From NCBI GenBank assembly GCA_016720595.1, contig JADKKI010000060.1, forward strand, positions 1 to 35,053: DNA of 35,053 nt, in the 5' to 3' direction. The number at the start of each line of letters is the position of its first letter. Position 1 is the first letter of the stretch. The notes beneath the pieces are model-generated. The model was not told the DNA's origin. It saw nothing but the letters and a program-made list of their open reading frames with translations, and searched no databases. The DNA comes from Myxococcales bacterium (lineage in GTDB: Bacteria; Myxococcota_A; Polyangia; Haliangiales; Haliangiaceae). Positions 15,378-22,376 of this stretch are shown one piece after another. The position numbers and the translations under genes are program-made.

Positions 15378-16709
15378 GTGGGGACCGGCCTCGTCGCTGC
15401 CTGTGCGCTGAGCGCGCTCGCGCTGGTCGGTTGTCGTCAGCTGCTCGGGATCGAAGAGCCCGCGACGACGATCGGTGCCGACGCCTCCACCGACGCGTAC
15501 ATCCCCGATGCGGGCGCGTGCCAGAGCCTCTCGGCCGACTGTGTCGCTGGTGAGCTGCTGCGAACCTGCACCACGGTGGGCCAGCCGCCGATCGATGTGC
15601 CATGTGGGTGGGGGTGCAGCACGATGGGCGTCGCGCACTGCAGCCAGATCACGCCCGCGGCCAACGTCCTGGTCGCGACCGACCTCGCCTCCATGCCCGG
15701 CCTCGTCGACGTCACGATCTCGGCCAGCACCGCGTGCGTGTGGTCGACCACCACGGGGCAGATCTGCTCGATCCGCCCCGCGGGTACCGGGGTGATCAAC
15801 GGGATCGACTTCCAGGTGCGCGGCACCACCGGGGTGTTCCGGTTCAAGAGCCTCACGATCCTGAGCGCGGTCCAGGTGGTGGGGACCAACGGGCTCGCCA
15901 TCACCTCCGACGACGCGATCAACGTGAGCGCGCTGCTCGACCTGGAGGGCTCGTGCACCGGTTCGGCGGCCGGGCCGGGCGGCTTCGCTGGTGGGGCGAA
16001 CAGCGTCCCCGCGAGCGGGAGCGGCGGGGGCGATGGCGGCGGAAACGCCATCGAGGCCGGCGGCGGGGGCGGCGGGAATGGCGGTCGGGGTGGCAACGGA
16101 GGAAAGGTCAGCACGACCGAGCCGGCCGGTGGTCCGAGCTTCAGCGCACCGCACGTCGCGATGCTGGTCGGCGGTGGTGGTGGTGGCGGGGGCGGCGGTG
16201 GTGGTGGACCGGGTGGAGGTGGCGGCGGCGCGCTCCAGCTCGTGTCGAACAAGGGGATCTCGATCGCATCCGGAATCAACGCGGGCGGCTGCGGCGGCAA
16301 GGCCGGCAGCGGTGGCGGCGGTGGCGGTGGTGCCGGTGGCACGATCCTCCTCGAGGCGCCGGGCGTGACCCTCGGCGCGAGCTCGGTGCTCGCGGCCAAC
16401 GGCGGCGGTGGCGGCGGTGCCGGGAACTCGGGGGGAACTGGCTTGCCGGGCATGCTCGGCTCGTCCTCGGCGCTCGGCGGGACGCCAGGCGGAGGTGGGA
16501 GTGGCGACGGTGGAAGTGGCGCGTCCGCGGCAATGATCGACGGCAGCAACGGCGGCGGCGCGACGCGCGGCGGTGGTGGGGGCGGTGGTGCGGGGCGGAT
16601 CCGCATCAACACGCGCACCGGCGTCGCGACGATGCAAAGCGGTGCGGTGATGAGCCCCGCCCTCCAGGTAGGATCGCCGACCACGTTCGGCATCGCGACC
16701 GCGAACTGA
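15378..16709 (+). CDS. Gly-rich surface lipoprotein, predicted beta-helical repeats
   Basis: The 443-residue product has a lipoprotein signal (GTGLVAACALSALALVGCRQ, lipobox Cys19), then an acidic Asp/Ala linker and a Cys-containing head with CQSLSADC and CGWGCSTMGVAHC. The second half alternates poly-Gly stretches with short beta strands: GGGNAIEAGGGGGGNGG, GGALQLVSNKGISIASG, GGTILLEAPGVTLGASSVLA and GGGGGAGRIRINTRTGV. This pattern recurs in large secreted proteins of Myxococcota and is commonly predicted to form a right-handed beta-helix with Gly-rich turns. It probably sits in the outer membrane facing outward. Its stop is only 2 bases from the next ATG, so it forms an operon with the 16712 gene; both share C-x-Q-x-x-G after the lipobox. 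An alternative start is GTG 15363. Confidence 0.78.
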   Translation: MGTGLVAACALSALALVGCRQLLGIEEPATTIGADASTDAYIPDAGACQSLSADCVAGELLRTCTTVGQPPIDVPCGWGCSTMGVAHCSQITPAANVLVATDLASMPGLVDVTISASTACVWSTTTGQICSIRPAGTGVINGIDFQVRGTTGVFRFKSLTILSAVQVVGTNGLAITSDDAINVSALLDLEGSCTGSAAGPGGFAGGANSVPASGSGGGDGGGNAIEAGGGGGGNGGRGGNGGKVSTTEPAGGPSFSAPHVAMLVGGGGGGGGGGGGGPGGGGGGALQLVSNKGISIASGINAGGCGGKAGSGGGGGGGAGGTILLEAPGVTLGASSVLAANGGGGGGAGNSGGTGLPGMLGSSSALGGTPGGGGSGDGGSGASAAMIDGSNGGGATRGGGGGGGAGRIRINTRTGVATMQSGAVMSPALQVGSPTTFGIATAN

Positions 16710-16711
16710 CC

Positions 16712-17563
16712 ATGAAGTTGAAGTGGGCCGTCCTCGTCCTCGCGTGCGGTTGTAATCAGGTATTCGGCCTGAACGAGACGACTTCGATCGATGGATCGTC
16801 GCCAGAATCGCTACCGCCGCCGCCGCCGCCCGAGTGCCCCGCGATCGGTGTGGTCCCCGCGTTCCGATCACGGACGACCCAGCTCCCGGTGCCGGGCTGC
16901 ATCTCGTACACCGTGGGTGCGACCCATGCGATGGGGGTATGCGCGGGCGAGGTCTCGCGGGGCAACATCGATCAGGCCTTGTCGGCGGTGACGATCACCC
17001 CGCGGCCGGCGTACATCATCGATACACGGGTCGATCCCAGCCTCGACCGGTTCCTGTTGACCACGACCGTGTTCGAATCGGGCCGGACCAACCTCGTGTT
17101 CTTCGAGTACCAGCTCCAGCCCAACGGTGACTGGGTCGGTACACGTGGGTACACGCTCGGGCAGACCGCCTCCAGCATCAGCACGCCGAGCGGCGGCTCC
17201 GATCGGCTCGCGGTGTATGGCGGCTCAGCGGGTGCGCTCGTGGAGATCCACGACGACGGCACGGGGGCTGGCTGGGTGGGACGGATGGACCACGTGATCC
17301 CGGAGGTGATGGCGATGGGTCGCGTGATCATCCAGCCGAGCCTCAGCCCGGATGGCCGGCGTCTGATGTTCGTCGTGGCAGACGACTTCTCGATGGAGAC
17401 GGGGGTCGTCTACTACGCCGACCGCGCCTCGATCGCAGATCCGTTCGTCACCGCGCACGCGGTCGATTCGCTACCGAGCGGCATCGGCTGGCCACAGATG
17501 ACCGCGGACTGCGGGCGCCTGTACTACGCGGCGCTTGGCACCGTGTTCTACGCCGAGCAGTGA
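16712..17563 (+). CDS. lipoprotein with beta-propeller-like (PD40-type) segment
   Basis: ATG 16712 follows the previous stop by 2 bases, so translation is probably coupled. The 283-residue product has lipoprotein signal MKLKWAVLVLACGCNQVFGL (Cys14 modified), then a Pro tract (PPPPPPECP) and a beta-rich domain. PSLSPDGRRLMFVVAD and MTADCGRLYYAALGTVFYAEQ resemble WD40-like/TolB-type PD40 repeats, and QALSAVTITPRPAYIIDTRV with FLLTTTVFESGRTNLVF are further blades. It should be anchored in the periplasm or on the surface with its operon partner. No more exact family is evident. The start of the mature protein (CNQVFGL) echoes that of the partner (CRQLLGI), which suggests paralogy or a shared sorting signal. 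Confidence 0.8.
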   Translation: MKLKWAVLVLACGCNQVFGLNETTSIDGSSPESLPPPPPPECPAIGVVPAFRSRTTQLPVPGCISYTVGATHAMGVCAGEVSRGNIDQALSAVTITPRPAYIIDTRVDPSLDRFLLTTTVFESGRTNLVFFEYQLQPNGDWVGTRGYTLGQTASSISTPSGGSDRLAVYGGSAGALVEIHDDGTGAGWVGRMDHVIPEVMAMGRVIIQPSLSPDGRRLMFVVADDFSMETGVVYYADRASIADPFVTAHAVDSLPSGIGWPQMTADCGRLYYAALGTVFYAEQ

Positions 17564-17691
17564 AGGTGCCCGTGTGGCCGCGCACGGAACACCTCGAGTG
17601 CCTTCCTGGCACACCCCGGCGGTGCTGGCGCGGGAAGTCCGGCACTTGGGGAATGTTTGGGGGTGGTCTTGAAGTTGCTGTTCATGAACCC

Positions 17692-17925
17692 ATGACCCGC
17701 TCGTACTCGTTTCGCACCGTGGCCCGCCGCGTCGCTCTGGTGATCCGCCCCGTGCGAGACCCGAGCATCACGCCGCTCTCGTTCACCTGCTTCCGGTTGG
17801 TCCGGATCGACGATCGCGAGCCCCACGAGCCGGGCTTCGTCGCGATCGAGCTGTGTCAGCCCCCGAACCAGATGAGTGCGCTCGCCCTGGCGATTCCGAC
17901 GCTCAGGGCCGTGATGGCCGCGTAG
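17692..17925 (+). CDS. small hypothetical protein (77 aa)
   Basis: ATG 17692 opens a 77-residue basic protein (MTRSYSFRTVARRVALVIRP, then SFTCFRLVRIDDREPHEPGF, ELCQPPNQMSALALAIPTL). It has no signal peptide or membrane segment, and codon use is moderately good. No family recognised. The frame is also open upstream to 17560 through poor sequence, which I reject. An antisense frame over the same bases is longer but has shadow-like composition. The 128 bp before it hold nothing I can identify. Confidence 0.45.
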   Translation: MTRSYSFRTVARRVALVIRPVRDPSITPLSFTCFRLVRIDDREPHEPGFVAIELCQPPNQMSALALAIPTLRAVMAA

Positions 17926-17961
17926 TTTGGACCGCGCCCGTGGCTGGGGCATGATCGGTCG

Positions 17962-19167
17962 GTGGGACCAGAGAACGATGATGTGCCGTCGATCAAGCCG
18001 CGCTATTCGCTCCTCACGGTGGGGGTGGTCGCCGGCGTAGCGCCGTTCGTGATCCACGTCAGCTCGAGCAGCACGTCATATGTCAACGGCCAGCTGGTCG
18101 CCGCGACGTACCGTGACTGGGTCGCTGTCGGCGGTGGTGCGGTGGCAGCGATCTGCGGGATCGCACAGGCGATCCTCGCCGCGCGCAGCGAGGGTTCTCG
18201 CAGCAAGAACGTCGGACTCGGGCTGCTCCTCGTCGCGCTGGGCGGCTACCAGCTCGCCAGCGGGTTCGGCATGTTCCAGCCCAAGCCCGCGGCGCCGTCT
18301 TCGATGATCGTGGATCGCACGCCGCCGGTCGACATCGCGCCTGCGACGAAGCCGCCGGGGCCGCCCACCCAGCCGCCACCGGTGTGCGAAGACGCGAAGA
18401 TGTGCAACACGCTCGGGTCGAAGCTCCGCGACGCCAAGGACCTCGCGGGCGCCTATCGCGCCTTCCTCGCCGGGTGCACCGCGGACGGCCGCGGCAACTG
18501 CTACATGGCGGCGATCGTCCTCCAGGATATCGAGCCCGGCGATCCGCCCAAGGTGCGGGCGTTGCTCGGCCAGGCCTGCGACCTCGGGATGGGCAAGGCG
18601 TGCGGCGAGCTCGGGGTCCACATGTTCACCGGCTTTGGCGGCGCGAAAGATGTCGCGAAGGCGTTCGCGCTGGTCACCCAGGCATGTGAAGGCAAGGATG
18701 GTCAGAGTTGCTACAACGCGGGCGTGTTCCATCGTGATGGCACCGGCGTCGTCGCGAGTGAAGCGAAGGCCTTCGAGATGTTCAGCCGCGGCTGCGAGCT
18801 CGACGACGCGAAGGGCTGCAACGAGGCTGGCGTCTGGCTGATCACCGGGCGCCTGCACGCCAAGGATCCCAAGGCGGGCGTCGCGCTGTTCGAGAAGGCA
18901 TGTGGCCTCGACGACGAGCAGTGCTTCAACCTCGCGAAGGTGACGGACCGCGGTGAAGGCGGCCTGAAGAAGGATCCGGTGAAGGCACGCGAGCTCTACG
19001 CCAAGGCGTGCGAGGCGGACTCCATGGCGGCGTGCAACGATCTCGCCGACGATCTCATGAAGGGCGTGGGCGGTCCCAAGGATGTCGCCCGGGCCAAGCA
19101 GCTGTTCCAGCGCGCCTGCGACGGTGGCAACGAGCTCGGCTGCAAGAACGCCAAGATCGTCAAGTAG
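17962..19167 (+). CDS. membrane-anchored Sel1-repeat protein
   Basis: The 401-residue product has two N-terminal hydrophobic segments (about 17-36, LLTVGVVAGVAPFVIHV, and 50-68, WVAVGGGAVAAICGIAQAIL) plus a third at 77-95. A Pro-rich linker (about 105-140) follows. The C-terminal 260 residues hold about six Cys-rich Sel1-like repeats of roughly 36 residues, each with an A-C-[DE]-x-G-[DN]-x-x-[AS]-C core: ACEGKDGQSCYNAGVFHRDG, GCELDDAKGCNEAGVWL and ACDGGNELGCKNAKI. Sel1 repeats are protein-interaction solenoids, often exported; the paired Cys suggest disulfides in the periplasm. GTG 17962 has CATGAT 6 bases upstream, a near-match to the window's -10 pattern. Function beyond scaffolding is unknown. 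Confidence 0.82.
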   Translation: MGPENDDVPSIKPRYSLLTVGVVAGVAPFVIHVSSSSTSYVNGQLVAATYRDWVAVGGGAVAAICGIAQAILAARSEGSRSKNVGLGLLLVALGGYQLASGFGMFQPKPAAPSSMIVDRTPPVDIAPATKPPGPPTQPPPVCEDAKMCNTLGSKLRDAKDLAGAYRAFLAGCTADGRGNCYMAAIVLQDIEPGDPPKVRALLGQACDLGMGKACGELGVHMFTGFGGAKDVAKAFALVTQACEGKDGQSCYNAGVFHRDGTGVVASEAKAFEMFSRGCELDDAKGCNEAGVWLITGRLHAKDPKAGVALFEKACGLDDEQCFNLAKVTDRGEGGLKKDPVKARELYAKACEADSMAACNDLADDLMKGVGGPKDVARAKQLFQRACDGGNELGCKNAKIVK

Positions 19168-19329
19168 CCGCTGCAAGGGCTGTACGTGCCGCTACAACGG
19201 GCAGAGAGGGCGACCACGCGAGTCCGCGCTGGGCGGGGCGGCCACTCTCACCGTGGACGGCTCGGGGCGTGAGCTATCACGAGGTTGGGGCCGGCGCGCA
19301 CTGGTACGGGCCGTGCTCTACCGATCGGG

Positions 19330-19599
19330 ATGGTCCTCCGCCGGCTGATCCCGTCACTCGTCCTGATCCTCGGTTTCGGGCTCGGCCGAGAGGCCAGCGC
19401 GGGCGGCAAGGTGGACTGGAGCGACTACCTCGAGCCCCCGGGCGCGCGCCCGGTACCGATCAAGCACGACGAGGTAGCAGCGCAACCCCAGAAGGAGACC
19501 CGAGCGACGGCCTCGCGAGGCAAGGCGGTCAAGGCGAAGACCGCCGAGCGGTCCAAGGTCAAGAAGAAGCGCCTCGCGAAGCGGGGGAAGCGCCGCTGA
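19330..19599 (+). CDS. small secreted basic protein (89 aa)
   Basis: ATG 19330 gives a signal peptide (MVLRRLIPSLVLILGFGLGREASAG). A short stretch follows (VDWSDYLEPPGARPVPIKHD), then a strongly basic Lys/Arg/Ala tail (GKAVKAKTAERSKVKKKRLA). The tail has histone H1-like composition and may bind DNA, RNA, lipopolysaccharide or wall polymers electrostatically. I recognise no family. A TACCGA hexamer lies 5 bases before the ATG. The 162-bp gap upstream (19168-19329) shows no gene or clear terminator. It is followed 45 bp later by the DTW-domain gene, which has its own promoter-like hexamer. Confidence 0.6.
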   Translation: MVLRRLIPSLVLILGFGLGREASAGGKVDWSDYLEPPGARPVPIKHDEVAAQPQKETRATASRGKAVKAKTAERSKVKKKRLAKRGKRR

Positions 19600-19644
19600 A
19601 CGCAGACGGAACGTAGCGCAGCGTCTATCGTCATCGCGGCTCCC

Positions 19645-20262
19645 ATGAGTCGGCGTGACAACGCGGAGGCGCGATGCGCGGTGTGCCACATGCACGCCGC
19701 GCTGTGCATCTGCGCGCTCGTGCCGACCTTGCACACGCGCACGCGGCTCTCGCTCCTCATCCACTACCGCGAGGAGCGCAAGCCGACGAACACCGGCACC
19801 CTCGCTGCGCGATGCATCCCCGGGAGCAGCGTCGGGATCGTGGGAGATCGTGCGCGCCCGCTGGCCCTGCCGCTGGTGCGCCCCGGTGAGCTCGGCGTCC
19901 TGATGTTCCCCGCCGAGGATGCCGTGCCGATCGAGCGCTACGCGGCGAGCGAACAGCCGCTCGTGCTGATCGTCCCCGACGGCAACTGGCGCCAGGCCGG
20001 AAAGATGCGCCGCCGCGTGCCGGGCCTCGCCGAGCTCCCATGCGTCACGCTGCCCGACACGGGACCCACGGCGTATCGGCTGCGCACGGAGACCCGCGAG
20101 GGCGGGCTCGCCACGCTCGAGGCGATCGCTCGTGCGCTGCGGGTGCTCGAAGGTGATCGTGGCCCGGAGATCGAGGCGGCGATGCTCGCGGTGTTCGAGG
20201 TCATGGTCGAGCGCACCCTCGGCTCGCGCGGGATCCCGAGCGAGAGCGGCGATCGACCGTAG
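19645..20262 (+). CDS. DTW-domain protein, tRNA-uridine aminocarboxypropyltransferase-like
   Basis: The 205-residue product matches the DTW family (E. coli TapT/YfiP), which transfers the aminocarboxypropyl group of SAM to a uridine in tRNA (acp3U). An N-terminal zinc-binding cluster CAVCHMHAALCIC (C-x2-C-x6-C-x-C) is followed by LLIHYREERKPTNTG, a strong family motif. Next come LIVPDGNWRQAGKM, which stands where DxTW normally is (Asp112, Trp115), and GPTAYRLRTETREGGLATLEA, the closing family signature. The Thr of DxTW is Asn here. The enzyme should be cytoplasmic. TATCGT (19626-19631) lies 13 bases before the ATG, so a short leader is expected. Confidence 0.85.
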   Translation: MSRRDNAEARCAVCHMHAALCICALVPTLHTRTRLSLLIHYREERKPTNTGTLAARCIPGSSVGIVGDRARPLALPLVRPGELGVLMFPAEDAVPIERYAASEQPLVLIVPDGNWRQAGKMRRRVPGLAELPCVTLPDTGPTAYRLRTETREGGLATLEAIARALRVLEGDRGPEIEAAMLAVFEVMVERTLGSRGIPSESGDRP

Positions 20263-20283
20263 GGCGGGCGGCCGCGCGCGGTG

Positions 20284-20289
20284 TACGCT
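20284..20289 (+). promoter_or_regulatory. -10-like hexamer TACGCT, gene at 20296
   Basis: TACGCT ends 6 bases before GTG 20296. An alternative in-frame GTG at 20281 would lie upstream of the element, so 20296 is preferred. Confidence 0.5.
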
Positions 20290-20295
20290 CCGCCC

Positions 20296-21339
20296 GTGAT
20301 CCCCGCGCGGTCTCCTGCGGCGCACGCCGCCCTCCAGCTGGTCTCGGCGCTGCAACGCCGGATGGTCGATGCACAGGAAGGCATCGCGCGTGCGATCGGC
20401 GAGCCCGATCAGTTCACCGAGGTCAGCTGGGTTCGTGACGACGGGCGCCACGGCGGCGGCAGCCGTCGCTCGATCGCGGACACCCGCGTGTTCGATCGCG
20501 CCTCGGTCAACGTATCCCAGGTGCACTACGACGATGAACCCGAGAAGCGCCTGAGCTCGGCGACCGCGCTCTCGACGATCATCCATCCGCGTCATCCGCA
20601 CGCTCCATCGGTGCACGTGCATGTCAGCTGGACCGAGATGCGGGATGGCACCGGGTACTGGCGGATCATGGCGGATCTGAACCCCGCGATCCGTGAGACC
20701 GAGCCGGCGCTGGCGGGCAAGACCCGGTTCCTCACCGCGTTGCGCACGGCGGCACCCCACGTGTTCGAAGAGGCCGCGCGCCAGGGCGACGCGTACTTCT
20801 TCATCCCCGCGCTCGACCGCCATCGCGGCGTGGCCCACTTCTACCTCGAGCAATACGCGACCGCGGATCTGCAGGCCGACATGGCGCTCGCGCGCGGCGT
20901 GGCCGAGGCGGCGATCGATACGCATGCCGCGATCGTTGGCGATGCGCTCCGCGACGCCGGTCCAGCCGATGCGGCCGCGCGGCAAGGCCAGCTCGCGTAC
21001 CACACGCTTTACCTGTTCCAGGTGCTCACGCTCGATCGTGGGACCACCTCGGGGTTATTGGTCCACGATCAGAACGACGTCGGGATCCTGGGCTCGCTCC
21101 CCTCGCACGTCGATCGCAACCTCCTCGCGAGCTGGCGGGGGCGCGTGCCCGCGCCGGTCGATCAGCTGGTGGATCGTCTGCTCGAGGCGCTGCCCGCAGG
21201 CGAGGTCGTCGAGGTCGATGACGCCAGCAAGCGCGCGCTCGCGGTGGCGGTGCGTGCGTTCTACCAGGCGAATCCGCGCGCGCTCGAGCTCCAGGCGCGC
21301 GGCGATGTCATCCCGCCAACCGTCGCGAACCACCGCTGA
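20296..21339 (+). CDS. divergent HemF-like coproporphyrinogen III oxidase
   Basis: The 347-residue product aligns with oxygen-dependent coproporphyrinogen III oxidase (HemF) along its length. GGGSRRSIADTRVFDRASVN corresponds to the GGGRSRV..FEQAGVNFSHV region, and STIIHPRHPHAPSVHVHVSW to VVHPHNPYVPTSHANVRFF. YFFIPALDRHRGVAHFYLEQ corresponds to [21 protein letters not shown], and TLDRGTTSGLL..ILGSLPS to VWDRGTLFGL..ILMSMPP. HemF decarboxylates two propionates of coproporphyrinogen III during haem synthesis. Several near-invariant stretches differ: WWFGGGFDLTP reads YWRIMADLNPA and [10 protein letters not shown] reads GVAHFYLEQY, although the Asp and His positions largely persist. It may be a true but divergent HemF or a paralog with another job. 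Cytoplasmic. Confidence 0.75.
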   Translation: MIPARSPAAHAALQLVSALQRRMVDAQEGIARAIGEPDQFTEVSWVRDDGRHGGGSRRSIADTRVFDRASVNVSQVHYDDEPEKRLSSATALSTIIHPRHPHAPSVHVHVSWTEMRDGTGYWRIMADLNPAIRETEPALAGKTRFLTALRTAAPHVFEEAARQGDAYFFIPALDRHRGVAHFYLEQYATADLQADMALARGVAEAAIDTHAAIVGDALRDAGPADAAARQGQLAYHTLYLFQVLTLDRGTTSGLLVHDQNDVGILGSLPSHVDRNLLASWRGRVPAPVDQLVDRLLEALPAGEVVEVDDASKRALAVAVRAFYQANPRALELQARGDVIPPTVANHR

Positions 21340-21360
21340 CGGTTCAGGCGTCGAGCGAGC

Positions 21361-22275
21361 TCAGAAGCTCGCCTTGATCTTCGTGATCGCGATCGCCTTC
21401 ACGTCCTTGTACGCGGGCTGGGTCTTCCACGCCTTGTCGCCGAAGGTGGTGTGCTTGTCGCCGATGTCCATCCCGAGGATGAACGGCACGCCCTGCTCGC
21501 GGATCACCGCGCTGGTCTCGAGGTTGACGCTGCCGATCGGGTGGTCCTTCTCGGTGACCTGGAACTGGTAGACGTACGCGAGGTCTCCGCCGGTGTCGAA
21601 GGCTTCGTAGACGAAGATGTGGAACTTGCCGACGTCGAACTGATCGAACACGTAGGACTTCATCTTCACGAGGCCCGGGTCCTTCGCCGCCTTCTTGAGC
21701 GCGAAGACTCTCTCTCGCGCCTTCATCGCCTCCGCGTTCTTCCCGAGTGCCATGTACGCCTGCACGAGCTTCTTCGCACTGTTGAAGTCGTCCGGGGCGA
21801 GCTTCCCCGCGGTGGTCCATCGCTCGGCGGCCTTCGCGAACTGCTTGAGGTCGTAGTAGCCCTGGCCGGCGTTGTAAGCGGCGTCGATGTGCTTGGGATC
21901 GGCGGCGAGCGCGCGATCGAAGCGCACCACGGCGTCCTTGCCCTTCCCCGCACCGGCGAGGACCACGCCGGCGTTGTACGCGGCGTCGGCGAGGCGCTTG
22001 TCGAGAGCGAACGCCTTGTCGTACGCCGCGACGGCGAGGTCCGGCTTCTGGAGGCGGCTGAGCACCCAGCCGCGGGCGTAGTGCGCATCGGCCTGCTTGG
22101 GATCCTTCTTGACCACCGCGTCGAGCTCGGTGAGCGCCTGTTCGAGGGCCGCCGGATCCTTCTCCTTGGCCATCGCGACCTTGAGGATGGCGATCCCTTC
22201 GGAGTCTTGTTCTGCGCGGGCAGGCACGGGGGCGACGAGGAGGACCAGGGCGAGGAGGAACAGGCTGGGCCGCAT
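21361..22275 (-). CDS. secreted TPR protein with C-terminal beta domain
   Basis: The 304-residue product has a signal peptide (MRPSLFLLALVLLVAPVPARAE, cleaved near residue 21). Four or five TPR units follow at about residues 42-190, with TPR-type A/Y/G positions such as ADAHYARGWVLSRLQKPDLA, DAAYNAGVVLAGAGKGKDAV and DAAYNAGQGYYDLKQFAKAA. The last 100 residues form a separate beta-rich domain: MKSYVFDQFDVGKFHIFVYE, DLAYVYQFQVTEKDHPIGSV, then PFILGMDIGDKHTTFG. I know no name for that domain. TPRs bind partner proteins; the periplasm is the expected site. TAGGCT lies 6 bases before the ATG. It converges on the HemF gene with 21 bp between stops and diverges from the repeat protein at 22377. Confidence 0.8.
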   Translation of the reverse strand: MRPSLFLLALVLLVAPVPARAEQDSEGIAILKVAMAKEKDPAALEQALTELDAVVKKDPKQADAHYARGWVLSRLQKPDLAVAAYDKAFALDKRLADAAYNAGVVLAGAGKGKDAVVRFDRALAADPKHIDAAYNAGQGYYDLKQFAKAAERWTTAGKLAPDDFNSAKKLVQAYMALGKNAEAMKARERVFALKKAAKDPGLVKMKSYVFDQFDVGKFHIFVYEAFDTGGDLAYVYQFQVTEKDHPIGSVNLETSAVIREQGVPFILGMDIGDKHTTFGDKAWKTQPAYKDVKAIAITKIKASF

Positions 22276-22281
22276 CCAGCT

Positions 22282-22287
22282 AGCCTA
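22282..22287 (-). promoter_or_regulatory. -10-like hexamer TAGGCT, gene at 22275
   Basis: The reverse-strand TAGGCT ends 6 bases before the ATG of the TPR gene. The rest of this divergent region (22288-22376) is locally A/T-richer. Confidence 0.5.
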
Positions 22288-22376
22288 AGTCAGGTTCGTG
22301 ATCCCGCGAGGATAGCGGTTCACGAAACTTCATCTGAACGAGTGAACCAATCCGCGGAGTCCCACGTCGGAGCCTC

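Noticed and set aside
17548..18057. 169-codon minus-strand frame
   Set aside because: Shadow of the small + strand gene at 17692 and the start of the Sel1 gene; His/Arg-rich with no recognisable start region.
19354..21003. 549-codon minus-strand open frame
   Set aside because: Antisense of the DTW-domain and HemF-like genes; no motif of its own.
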